Assembly (NCBI GenBank): GCA_024516035.1 | Contig: CM044959.1 | Span: forward strand, 25,485,644 to 25,549,643 | Source: Bactericera cockerelli | Taxonomy: Eukaryota > Arthropoda > Insecta > Hemiptera > Triozidae | Direction of reading: 5' to 3' | DNA length: 64,000 nucleotides | Shown here: piece by piece, positions 39,425 to 50,237 of the stretch | Layout: each line of letters opens with the position of its first letter | How positions within the stretch are numbered: position 1 is the stretch's first letter | Made by a program: the position numbers and the translations under genes | The notes under the pieces: generated by a model | Seen by the model: the letters and a program-made list of their open reading frames with translations, nothing else | Database searches by the model: none | What the model was told of the DNA's origin: nothing

Positions 39425-39475
39425 ATTATACACACACACACACGCGCGCACACACACCCACACACATATCCACAC
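39425..39475. repeat. CA/CG-rich dinucleotide microsatellite
   Basis: Alternating CA with interspersed CG and CC, directly beside the fold-back fragment. Confidence 0.9.
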
Positions 39476-39888
39476 ACTGAGATCATTCGTTTTGTCTGCA
39501 TAGCTCCCGTGAATGGAGTTGATCATTTTCCGCCACATTCAGCTGACAAAACATAATTATATGATATCTAGAACTCAGTAAAGGCTACAAGAAACAAAAT
39601 AAAAAGTATAGGTCATCGTGACTAATCAGTTAGAGTTCATAAAATGAAAATATAAATTGGGCCAAAAATTAGTTCAAAATAAAATTTTGCGTTCTGTTTT
39701 AAATGATAAAAACCAGTGCCTAAAAACTCGATTTTGTCTATTAATTTCGCCCTTCTTATAATTATAGAATGGTTAAAAATTCACAAGAGAAGCACCCCCG
39801 CATTTTTTTGCTATGGGGTAATTACGAACGCATATTTTGGGTGTTTGTTTTACCCTATAACTTTTTTGTATTTATCAAAACACTCATC

Positions 39889-40014
39889 AGAATGCCCCGG
39901 AACTACAAGATGAAGAAACCACCTCCTTTGTATACAGAAGCACAAATGATATCTGCTATCGTATTAGATGTTTTTAATGGCAACCTGGCTGTCAGAAGAG
40001 CAACGGCAGTGTTT
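39889..40014 (+). pseudogene. pogo/psq-type transposase N-terminal relic
   Basis: MPRNYK..., a TEAQM-containing helix and RRATAVF match the usual psq-like N-terminal helix-turn-helix of pogo/Tigger and jerky-type proteins. A TGA follows directly and the downstream frame is broken, so it cannot make a transposase. Confidence 0.6.
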
Positions 40015-40387
40015 TGAGATTCCGCAAACCAAAGTAGAATTTTCCAAACGTAAGGCTCAAAATCCTGAAATACTGGGAGGTTGTAAGAAGTACCAAGATA
40101 TTAGTACCCTAATGTATTGGACCCAATGAAGGTATTTGTGTACTTGAACATAGCAAAAGAAAGGACGAAAAATGAAAGTGTAGAAAACGAAAAGAAATAT
40201 AGGGGGAACAGTTTCAAAAAAGAAGAAAGAAATGAAGGTAGAAGAAAACAAATCTGAGATTGACAATTACCTAGAAACTATTGATAAAACCAAAATCTGT
40301 AAAAAAAAAAAAAAATTAAAAAATATATAAAACACCTTTCAAAAGCTCTCATAATTAACTATTACTATTATTATGCTTTTATTACCA

Positions 40388-40709
40388 GCTTCCGTGGCGT
40401 AACGGTTGTGACTACTGCCCGTAGTCCAATTCGCACAGAAAATTCTGTCCCCTCCGAACATGTAAGGCTGGCGATTCCGGCCCCACCCAGGCTGGGTGAG
40501 GTTAATGTGGGTAGCTGGTACGATTCCCAGCAAATGGAGGGTGAAACCCTCGTCCTGTCTACCTCAAGTCAGGATGTTAAAACCAAATAGAATCAATGGA
40601 CATGAAAGGAGCCTAGACATTGGATCTGGGCCTCCATATAATCCTCTCACCACCGTGATTTAGGTATCTTTACCTATCTCACGGACACGAAATTATTATT
40701 ATTATTACT
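40388..40709 (+). mobile_element. tRNA-derived SINE
   Basis: Same family as 7338-7687 in the opposite orientation: GCTTCCGTGGCGTAACGG head, CCCACCCAGGCTGGGTGAGG body and (ATT)n tail. It interrupts the pogo-like relic. Confidence 0.88.
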
Positions 40710-41169
40710 ATTTTTGCAAGATAGAGATAGGTACCCTATTTGATAAGAGCTGACTACCTTCGTGGTTAGGATTCAAACCACTATCCTGTGTGTCCATAAA
40801 CTTTGCATATTGTCATACAGGTGGCTAAAGACACAAAGTACAATTTTGGTGTATTATTTGTACATAAAAAGCACATATTGCCATTAAAAAGTTCGTTTTT
40901 AATATTGTATAATGTGTTCCCATTTACCCCCGTCAGGCGGGGGTAAATGCGAACAGGCGGGGGTAAATAAGAACACCACTAAACAGATACTACAGTATGC
41001 ACAAAACTATTTATAATGCACCATTAGAATGCTAAATAAGTCTATATACCAAAAAAATCACAAGACATGGATTTTACAAAAGCAACTCAGGGTTACAGAT
41101 ATGTTTATAAAATGTAGCTCAAAATCGTTCGTAATTACCCCCTTGACCCTAGATCTATTGTGACCAGTT

Positions 41170-41402
41170 GATTCTATTTGATTTTAACATCCTGATTTGA
41201 AGTAGTCAAGATGGGGGTTTTATCCTCTATTTGCTGGGAATCGTACCATTTACCCACATCACCCCTTACCCAGCTTGGGTAGGACCGGAAATGGCAGTCT
41301 CACGTGTTTGGAGGGAACAGAATTATCTTCGATAAGTCTGCCCAAACCGGGAATTCTATAGGGAGTACGGGCAGTAGTCACGACCATTACACCACGGAGA
41401 CT
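41170..41402 (-). mobile_element. tRNA-derived SINE, degraded copy
   Basis: Same family; body and head (GGTGTAATGGTCGTGACTAC on the minus strand) are recognisable. The B box is lost (GGGAATTCTATA). Confidence 0.82.
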
Positions 41403-42594
41403 GAATTTCGCGCTTAGTATCTTCGTCATTGGGTCAAAATGGGATGCAGTAGCAGTTTTACAACCTTGTAGGTTGAGTGAAAAAGGTGTCTGGTATAGGG
41501 TAAAGGTGTCTAAATAAAAACCTAAATAACGAATCTCAACTTTCCGGGGAAAAAATGCAGTAAAGTCCTGAAACAATAATAAAATGTTGTCCGTCACACA
41601 ACCATTTTGATTCCTTACTCGGTGTAGCTCAACATTAGCGACTCAAAAAAAAAAGACGGACCTCTGTGTGGCTAATTTCAGATCTCTAGCTTTCGCCGTT
41701 AAGGCGCCAACCTATTACTTACACACAGACCGACAGAAAATGAGTTTTATTAAGGTCAACAAAAGAGCCAAAAATGTGTTGATGGAATAAAAAAAATTGA
41801 GAGCGACACACAGCTCGAGCCCCTGAAAAAGAGATTTGATAAATACTTATTATATGTTCTCTATTAGACTGAAAGGACCAGTAATATGAGCTGGTAAATG
41901 TTGAAGAGTTCAAGTCTTTATAACTTTCTTAAACCAACCCTGTTTTTAAGTTTATTAATTGTTTAAAATCCTTGCTGACAAAAGTGTGAAGAAGTACAAT
42001 ATAACGGCTACTAAAACCACTATGCCTCGGCAAATCGGCATATTCTTACGTATGTCAGTCATGTTCATTTCTGAATATAGTTCTGTTGTTCCCATTTTTT
42101 TAGCGTTCTAATCAATCGACTATACTCTATTATATTAGTGGTGCTTTTCAACTTGCTTGTTATATGTATACACACCACTATCCTGTATATTATTCGAGAA
42201 ATATCACCTATCACCTCACAACCATAATAGCTATCTGCAAAATCTCCAGGTTATACGATCATGCGCGGATATAGGGGGGGCACTGGGGGCACGTGCCCCC
42301 CCAGTTTTTTTCGGCAAGCGGTGTTTCTCAAATTTCATAATAGGTACCTAATCCCCTAAAAAATACAATACTTTCCTTATTATAGGATAAGCAAAGTTAG
42401 GGTTGTCTAAATAAGATCTAAATAAGTTATCTAAATAAGTTAGGGGGGCACGGGCCCCAAAATAATTGACAATTCTATTAAGACCAATAATTAGCAATGC
42501 CTATATAATAAAGTTGTCAAATCCACACAGATTGTTCGAGAAACCTGAAATTTTACCCATACGAGTAGGTTCATTTGGATCAGGGAATATATCT

Positions 42595-43741
42595 CTTGGG
42601 TTAAGCTACACGGGGTAAGGACAATAATGGATTAATGAAATTTTTCGACCTAAATGACATACTTTCTTGAAATTTGTCGTGATGGCGCCGCGGCGGCGGC
42701 GTATCAACGAGGAGGTTTTAAGCAAGGGTTCAAGCTTTCATTTGAGATATCAATTACGAAATTCTGATGAGCCGTTGATGAGCTACGTCGAGTAAGGACA
42801 TACAATGGATGGTTAAACAAAAAGTGTTTACGTTTTTTTGACCTGAATGACATTTTTTTTTCAAAATTTGTCGTGATGACCTATTAACTCAATGCAAAAA
42901 TGTTTTTGCAAGGGTTGGAGCTTTCATTTGACATACCGTAAGACGGGTTTAGTTTGCGCCTTAAGGGGTAAAATTGCTCCACTCTATGTCCATCATGTGC
43001 ACATGTGCAGCCCTCTCGTGGAAACAGAATGCACTGTATCTAAAAATAAATCCTCCCAAAATAATTGTTATGATTTGACAGTCGTGCCTAATGATCAAAA
43101 CACTCATTCAACAAGTTGTTGCTGCTGTTATCAGTTCTCAAAGTTGATCATAGTTTTTTCCCTTAAATTATGGCTGGATAATTTCTAGGCATTTATATGA
43201 ATTTTAACTCTTTTTTTAATAAATGGTACCTACATGAAAAATCAATATTTTTTCACCATTTTTTTTTCTGTTTTCTTAGTTTTAAATTCTCTCTCACATG
43301 CTATAAAAACTGAGCAGTTTTATTTTGCTCCACTACGTCTAAAATAGGGATTTCCTACAGCGTATCACAGGTGGTGCAATGTAACCCCACCTATGGGGTA
43401 AAATTGCTCCAAAGATTAGTTGAGTTTTTTTTCATAGTTAGCAAATGGAAAACGAAAGTTTCTAATTTTTATTGAAAAACAATGTCCTTGCCTACAAAAT
43501 GAATTATTAATTAATTGTTTATTTGGAATAATAAAAAAGTTATTCAACATTTTGTAAGAAATATCTTAAAAGTGGAGCAAAGTAACCCCGTCTTACGGTA
43601 TTGATGATATTGATCGCGAAATTCTGATGAGCCGTTCTTGAGCTACGTCGAGTAAGGATAAGAAATGGATGAGTGACACGAAAAATATTAACATTTTATG
43701 TGTGTGATAGGCTTGCGAAGCGGCGGGTGCAACCCGCTAGT
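42595..43741 (+). mobile_element. Helitron-like fragment, 3' hairpin and CTAG end
   Basis: Three diverged direct repeats (TGAGCTACGTCGAGTAAGGA and relatives near 42600, 42780 and 43640) lead to GCGGCGGGTGCAACCCGCTAGTT at 43722-43741. The final GC hairpin plus CTAG fits a Helitron 3' terminus. The 5' end is not defined, and the TA-flanked MITE interrupts it. Confidence 0.5.
42944..43602. mobile_element. nested TA-flanked MITE
   Basis: TACCGTAAGACGGGTTTAG at the left mirrors CCCCGTCTTACGGTA at the right, giving TA target sites. The subterminal GGGGTAAAATTGCTCC motif recurs in the element. No coding capacity is seen. Confidence 0.82.
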
Positions 43742-43929
43742 TAGGTATATTGTGCAATTGTGCCCCCCCAGTACAAGAGGGCTATATCCGCGCATGTATA
43801 CGATCTCCTCCATCCTCCTTGCTTCATCCTACATCAGCTGTAACTGTAATGGAACAATGCCCCTACAATTCTTGCGTTTTGCAAAGCATCGGGAAGTCGA
43901 CCCATCGAAAATGGATTGAAGAAGTGTTC

Positions 43930-44215
43930 TACTGCTGACCCAGAGACGTATACGGGGGAACCCCGTAACGTTCGAACCCCCGCACCGACAAAAAATTGTA
44001 TTCAAAACTTGGTTACAGTTGTTTGTAAGGGATACCTTCCGGTGCGCTCGTGTTGACCCAGCACCTGAATGGGAGTATTGTGTCACTTCTCGCCCATCAG
44101 AGGGGAAGCATACGACGGGATGGGCAGGCTACAACTCAGACCACAAGCGTCTACAGTAGCTCCTGTTTCATGGCTACGAAATAAAGAAGGCTGTGTGTGA
44201 AACACTCATCTTTTT
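43930..44215 (+). mobile_element. tRNA-Gly-like SINE body, inverted copy
   Basis: The body of the 14610-14918 family is present in the opposite orientation (CACAAGCGTCTACAGTAGCT, TTGACCCAGCACCTGAATGG), with only the last part of the tRNA head. Confidence 0.8.
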
Positions 44216-44294
44216 CTTTTGTTTTGCCCTTGCGTTGCAGGACGAGAGCCTGGGAACCTAGGCAGACGCGGCAGCGAGACGATTAGGGGGAATC

Positions 44295-44540
44295 ACACCA
44301 CACCGTGCACTGGTGGTCAAGTGATTAACGCGCTAGTCTGGTAATCCAGGTAGCGTGGAGATCCGTTGGTTCGAATCCCACCTAGTGCATAATTTTTTCC
44401 TGATTAATTTGGGTTTGTGACCACATAATAATTTATTAGACTCTGAGGTTTAGGTGGTAGAAAATGCTTTGGGCATTAATCTCGCCTGGTGGTTACCCTC
44501 CATGAAAGAGTGTAAGCGAGTTTTTCACTGAGCGCAACAT
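44295..44540 (+). mobile_element. tRNA-headed SINE
   Basis: TGGTCAAGTGATTAACGCGC (A box) and GGTTCGAATCCCACC (B box) are followed by a T-rich body (AATTTGGGTTTGTGACCACA). A tRNA gene was considered, but the acceptor stem does not close cleanly and a SINE-like tail follows. Confidence 0.65.
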
Positions 44541-47500
44541 TTTGTTTCGAAACCTTTCGAGGCACTTTGTCTCGCAACTCTTCGCGACAAAATGTTTCCA
44601 AAGTATAGGTATATTCACAAATTGCAACAGTTTTTCAATTAAGACAGCTCAGAAGGAAAAGTATAAACCTATTGTTAAGATAATAAAGGAAGCCGTTTTT
44701 TGTGTTCTGAATATTATAATATTGTCACCGCCAGGAATCAAACCCGAGAGTATTTTTTCAAACATAATTATGTAGGTACACCTAAAATGCAAAGGATACA
44801 AAATGTAAAAATTAAAAGTTAAAGTATTCTTAAAGAGTAAAAATTTATTGTACTCTTATTAAAATAATCTAAAAACTGAAATCAAAATAATAATTCGGTT
44901 TTATTGTAGAAAAACAACGGGCACCTAAAAATGTTGCAAGGTTCTCGTTTTATCAAGATTTTGATATTGAAAAGCTTCGAAACGATATGTTGCGCTCAGT
45001 GGAAAACCAGTCAGCTCAAAATCGTGAGGTTAAAACTCAAAACAGTAACAGTAAAAAAAGGAAAAAAGAACAAGAAAGTAGAATTTTTTCATAATGTAGG
45101 TATAGCAATGTATTTCTTTCAACTGTATCAGTTCCAAAAATCAAAAGAGAATAAAATAATAAACAATATTTTTTTTAAAAGACAGTAAGTATAATAATAT
45201 CTATGGGTATAATGATGTAAATAGCATTATACAATATATATACATAAAATTTTTTAAAACGGACAGAAGGATTTTTATTGAAATTTACATTTTGGTTGGG
45301 ATGGAGAATATCCATATCATAAAAATGAAATCAACTTAATTTCAGGGTTAGTACAGTGTAGATACAAGTTTACTAGTCTATATAATTTTCAATAAAAATA
45401 TTACTTATTTGTGAAATAACTCAAAAGAAAATTATAATTATTAGGTAGGTACAAAAAAGGTATTATTTAATATGAATCTATTAGGAAGATAGGTAAATCA
45501 AACATAAAGAAAGCTATTTACACATTATTTCTCTTTATAAAAAGGTGTTTGAAAATAAATTAATATGATTCATAGAATACTCTGAATCGGTATGATTTTT
45601 TAAATCGGTATATTTTGTATGAAAGTTGTGACTCCTTCTTTACCAAACAAAATTTTGTTAATTAGAAAACCAGTTTTCAATATTTTTTTCGGCTCTAGGA
45701 TTAATGGCAAAAAATATTATAATTTAAGAATTTTATATTTTAATTTAATTAGTATTCAATTAGTATGATTGAAAGAAGTGCAGTGCTTTTTTTATATCAA
45801 TTAGAGGTATATTATGAAACCTACCTTAAAAGTGTAATAAAATACCTTTCTATAGGTACTTACTGGTAAACAACGAAGGATTACAATAAATGTCTATAAA
45901 AATGGTGCATAAATACACCAGGTGTCCCTTTTAATCTATTATTTTATTAAATTTTGTTTCAGATTATATTGGAAGCAAGTAATTGTACAATAATGTACAT
46001 TTTTTTGATAATTTTTTTATTTTTATCTAGGAGATTTTTTTAAACAAAGATTAAAGAGTAAATTGTTCTCGACCAACTTTCAGATACTGAACCTGCTATT
46101 TATGGGATGAGGCTTCCTTTTCTTCCATTTTATGTCTCATCTCATCTCCATAAGCTCCACACAAAATTATATAGTTTTGCTTCTAATTTATTAATATTAT
46201 GAATTAATGTTTTTTTTTCAAGAATACTTCTGAAAGTCGGTCCAAAATTGTTAAAGCTGTCAAAATTACAACTCTGTGGCTAAAAAACGACAAAAGACGA
46301 AGTTAAAAATCCATAATTTATTCCAATGCCAAAAAAGTATGCCAGACTAAATCAGTTGACCTTGAAGGAAAAATCACTTAATTAAGCTAATGAGTTATGA
46401 GGGAATATATTAAACTTTTAAATTTTATAACCTTTAAGGCAAAGAAAGTATTGCAATTAGTCACTTTTTGTAGCTTTAATTGTTTCCAAAAAATAAAATA
46501 ACAGATGAAAGCAGGACACCCCGTTATTTAAGTTAAAAATAAGAATTATTTATTAACTAAAGTACAGCAGAAATAGAGCAAAGTATACTGAATTGTAATG
46601 AAAAGAAAATTTAGGGGTATACAATAGTTTTAAATCTATAGGTACTGTAATGATAAATTAAAAATACTTATGCAATCAAAATGATAAAATTCAAGAAAAC
46701 ACACATTCTAATTAGATACATACTAAAAGTATGTATTTTTTATTTTCATGAACACAATAATGATAAAAACAAAAACAGCATAAAAAATTTCACTATTCAA
46801 CAAATGAAGGAGGATTGAGATGGATAGAAAGAAACTATGATTCCGCAAAATAATGCACAAGTTCCTACAAAAATGAGTAAAGTACAGTAAATAATACAAT
46901 GAAATATGATACAAAATATGCAAAATACAAACAAATAGTAATCAAAATTTGTTGTCCTTACAAAGTAGTCCTCAATATTAATATTTTCTTTTATTGGAGA
47001 AATAAATAGATTTTTACATTTTTTTTATTTCATTTATTAAAACTAGATGGATAAACAAAAGAAATAATAAAATTATGATATATTTATTATGAATTATTTT
47101 TAGAATTTTATAGAATTTTTTTTTTTTTAAATAAGAAATTAGAACCCACAAATTGCAATATGTATTTTTTTTGCCATGTCTTTAATATTCTAGGTCATTC
47201 GAATTTTGGTGTACATTAAAATCCTTTATTTTTTATAATAACTCTATTAACTCCAAGAAAATGTAAAAAATGATGAGATAAATTTATTTAAAGCTAGTAT
47301 TGTACATTAAATACATTTTTATCAATTTGGTATTGTAAAATTATTTTTGTTCTTATTGTTACTTATTTATATCTTACTTACATAATTCAGATGATACAAA
47401 TATATTTACAAAATATATACACATACATATAATATGTATACTAATTCATTGGAGTTCATTTGTCTGTAGTCTAGCCCTTTAGTTTCATTGATAACTTTTT

Positions 47501-48260
47501 TCTCGCCAAATGTACATGTGATCATTGTACATACTACAATAATTATTAAAACAACATTGTACTAAGAAACAACAGAGATAACAATTTAATAAAACAAAAG
47601 ATTCATTTACATATTTTTACATCCATCATCCATCAAGATAAATATTTTTTCAATTCCAAACATAAAGGTTATCCAAAATTTAGAATATAACATATTGATT
47701 TTCGATCATCTTTTTCCTCACTCATCAGTAGGCCTAAGACAATAAAACTCTTTAATTTTATTTCTATAATTATAAGAAAAAAAAAAAAAAAAAAAAAAAA
47801 AAATCGAGACAAAATACTTGGAAGTATTTTAAACCATCTATTTTGAAAGTTTCATTGATAATATCTTTCTTTATGAGGTTACCTACTTTTTGAAATGATA
47901 TCTTGAAGAAAAAAAATCATCGTAAGGAAAACTTAAACTATCTAATATTATATATTCTCAGAAGTGAATTTATATAAAATAATGGAATTTACAGAATTTA
48001 TGATTGTACATTGTACGTACAAGAGTAGCACAGGTAAGAAAAAATTCTTTTTTCCCAAGTTATCCTAAAAACACAATTTGATTTTTATTATTATTTATTT
48101 GAAGCATCATTAAAAAAGTAATTATTTTATTAATAAAAAATCTGAAAGTGTTGGATTTGAAATATGTCTCTGTTGATTAAATGTACATTGTACAATGAGT
48201 GAGTGAAGTTGTTTATAAAGTATTGGACATTAATTTCGCTTCCGATTCTAAATAGTCATG
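44541..48260. other. AT-rich intergenic DNA without a supported gene
   Basis: Only short shadow frames, homopolymer runs (A-run near 47778-47803) and weak inverted ends (AGGTGTCCCTTTTAA near 45920 and GGACACCCCGTTATT near 46514) were noted. Nothing codes convincingly on either strand. Confidence 0.6.
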
Positions 48261-48266
48261 TTTATT
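48261..48266 (-). promoter_or_regulatory. candidate poly(A) signal of the zinc-finger locus
   Basis: AATAAA on the minus strand lies about 105 nt downstream of the TGA at 48371. It is a plausible 3'-end signal, but AT-rich DNA offers several alternatives. Confidence 0.35.
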
Positions 48267-48370
48267 ATGTATTTTTTTAAAAATCATGTTTAATTTTTCC
48301 CATACATTATTGTGGGATATTTTTGTTTTGTATAAATTTTCAAGTTGTTACATTTTTAATATTGTAATTA

Positions 48371-49330
48371 TCACGAAGATTGTTCTGGTTGTTTCAAAAG
48401 CAATACAAAAATAGGTCCATTATTTGATGTCTGATGTGTCATGTCTACGGTAGTAGGTAGAGCGTTTTGAAATGTGGGATCGTATATTTGAGTCATGGGA
48501 GTCTGAATAACTACTGATTCACGAGAAGGTTGATCAACTAAACATATATTGGATTGGTTATGGCTGTCAATTATTTGAGGAACATATGATATTTGGTTAG
48601 GGGTATTATATGACTGTCCCAAAGAATTTAAAATCATTGTATGTTGAGATGGCTCAGCATTTTGTAGAATCAGTGTTTTACAAACATCTTGGTTCTCCGA
48701 CGGTTGGAAATTAGTTTCATCAAGACTTTGTATCATTTCAATATTTTGAGAGTTTTGTAGCTCATGGAACTCTCCTAAATTATGGTCTTCTTCTGCTCGA
48801 TTTAATAGGTGGAATGTCTGGCTTGAGGCTGGTTCCATGGTATTCAAAGTGGAATGGTTTACTTGTTCAGCTATAGACGAGAAATTTTGAATCTCTTCAT
48901 ATGAAGGAGGCATCCCTTGAATTGTTCGACCCGTATATTCCATTGATTGCTCATGCATGAGGCTCTCTTGTATCAGTTGGCTTGGATGTAAAAGATTGTT
49001 CACTGACTGGATATTTACTAAATCATCTGTATTTGAGTTAACTACAGATAAAGGTTCTTGGTTTAAAGTTTTGATAACTGGAGTTTGATAGTTTGATGGA
49101 ATTACATGTTCACTACTACTCTCAATATTTTGAATATAGAGGTTTGAGTTATTCAGTGAATGCATAACTGGATCTTCTTTTAGGATTTCTCGAGTTTGAT
49201 AATATTGTAAAGGCTCTTCGTGAATAAATTCCTCTTTATTGTAACCCATTAAAGAATTTTCTTGGGTATGAAAACTATTCAAAGGTTGCTCAAGGTTATT
49301 GATGTGTTGAACATTGAACTGAGAATGTAA
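48371..49330 (-). CDS. Asn/Gln/Ser-rich C-terminal segment of the zinc-finger locus
   Basis: The frame is open from about 49330, with first Met-like start at 49282, to TGA at 48371. It encodes about 303-320 residues rich in N, Q, S and E with no fingers (HTQENSLMGYNKEEF to LLLKQPEQSS). A short bridge in a third frame at 49285-49397 (MDYQDSHTVMSSAQNIETL) also looks protein-like. Either two single-base losses or one short intron separate this segment from the fingers. It is probably the C-terminal tail of the same protein. Confidence 0.55.
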   Translation of the reverse strand, partial: LHSQFNVQHINNLEQPLNSFHTQENSLMGYNKEEFIHEEPLQYYQTREILKEDPVMHSLNNSNLYIQNIESSSEHVIPSNYQTPVIKTLNQEPLSVVNSNTDDLVNIQSVNNLLHPSQLIQESLMHEQSMEYTGRTIQGMPPSYEEIQNFSSIAEQVNHSTLNTMEPASSQTFHLLNRAEEDHNLGEFHELQNSQNIEMIQSLDETNFQPSENQDVCKTLILQNAEPSQHTMILNSLGQSYNTPNQISYVPQIIDSHNQSNICLVDQPSRESVVIQTPMTQIYDPTFQNALPTTVDMTHQTSNNGPIFVLLLKQPEQSS

Positions 49331-49394
49331 GAGAGAGTTTCGATGTTCTGGGCACTAGACATGACAGTGTGTGAATCTTGATAATCCATGTTAC

Positions 49395-50237
49395 TCACAT
49401 TTTCGCCGAGTTCATTTCCGAATCTTCCCACTCATTTTCATCATCAGGATTAACAGAAAATGAAAGAAAATCTTTCAAACTATCATGAATTTCCATGTGT
49501 CGAGTGATGTGCTTTTTAAATGCGTAAGTTCTGGAGCAAATGTGACATTGGTGGGGCTTGAAGTCATGTTTTTTTTTCATGTGTACTTTGAATATTTTCT
49601 TATTAATGAAGATTTTTTCACACACAGTACATTCAACAGAAGATTCAATGAAATTTTCAACAGAAATCGGTTTAATCTTATGAACAACCATCAAATGAGC
49701 ACTAAATCTGGTTTGCCCTACAATCCCTTTTGAACATGTTTTACATTGCTTGACGTCAATTTTCGAGTTATGTATGTTGTCCATATGCCTCCTCAGGTGA
49801 TATTTACTAGACAAATATCTACCACATAAGTGGCACTGATAATCTAAGCACGTAGGAACTGTCGGAGTGCGTGCTTCTAAGACTTTCTCAGCATGCATAC
49901 TTAAACGGTGTTTGGTCAGTTCACATTTTCTAGAAAATACGTCATTACATAAGGTGCACACATATCTACAATCATGGGTGACGGCAACATGACGTTTCAA
50001 ATTGTATTTGTTGGAAAACTTTCGATTGCATTGAATACAAGTCTGCATATCTTGATGTATCTTTTCAATGTGCTTACTCAATTCTTCACGTTCTCCAAAC
50101 ATAGAAGAACAGAAGTCACATTTGAAAGGAGTGTTGGAGGTTGGATGTTCTTTCAATGAATGTGCCGACAATGCTGTTGCTGTATTAAAAATACTTGGAC
50201 AATGTATGCAGGTAAGATATTTAACCATTTTATGCGG
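49395..50237 (-). CDS. C2H2 zinc-finger segment 3 of the same locus
   Basis: A run of eight classical fingers beginning LTCIHCPSIF and ending HQCHICSRTYAFKKHITRHM, followed by an acidic segment (NPDDENEWEDSE). TTTCAG at 50243-50238 directly precedes the frame, and GTAATA at 50310 lies in matching phase. A 73-nt intron (50310-50238) could therefore join it to segment 2; a small indel is the alternative. The segment ends near AAAAT|GTGAGT at 49396, which looks like a donor. Confidence 0.75.
   Translation of the reverse strand, partial: PHKMVKYLTCIHCPSIFNTATALSAHSLKEHPTSNTPFKCDFCSSMFGEREELSKHIEKIHQDMQTCIQCNRKFSNKYNLKRHVAVTHDCRYVCTLCNDVFSRKCELTKHRLSMHAEKVLEARTPTVPTCLDYQCHLCGRYLSSKYHLRRHMDNIHNSKIDVKQCKTCSKGIVGQTRFSAHLMVVHKIKPISVENFIESSVECTVCEKIFINKKIFKVHMKKKHDFKPHQCHICSRTYAFKKHITRHMEIHDSLKDFLSFSVNPDDENEWEDSEMNSAKM

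Larger units (their letters stand above)
39815..41142 (+). mobile_element. decayed pogo-like transposon
   Basis: The ends GGGGTAATTACGAACG (39815) and CGTTCGTAATTACCCC (41126-41142) are inverted. Near the left end a frame encodes MPRNYKMKKPPPLYTEAQMI followed by NGNLAVRRATAVF, the start of a psq/HTH transposase domain. The frame then stops, and a tRNA SINE interrupts the rest. Confidence 0.68.
42260..43796. mobile_element. 1.5-kb element with hAT-like 8-bp target duplication
   Basis: Inverted ends CATGCGCGGATATAG and CTATATCCGCGCATG are flanked by 8-bp TATACGAT at 42252-42259 and 43797-43804. Subterminal G/C runs (GTGCCCCCCCAG) mirror each other. The interior is filled by other insertions. 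Confidence 0.9.

Noticed and set aside
44305..44388. Functional tRNA gene
   Set aside because: A and B boxes are present, but pairing of the acceptor stem is poor and a SINE-like tail follows.
45918..46530. Possible transposon with AGGTGTCC / GGACACC ends
   Set aside because: The inverted match is only about 8-10 bp and no target duplication was found.
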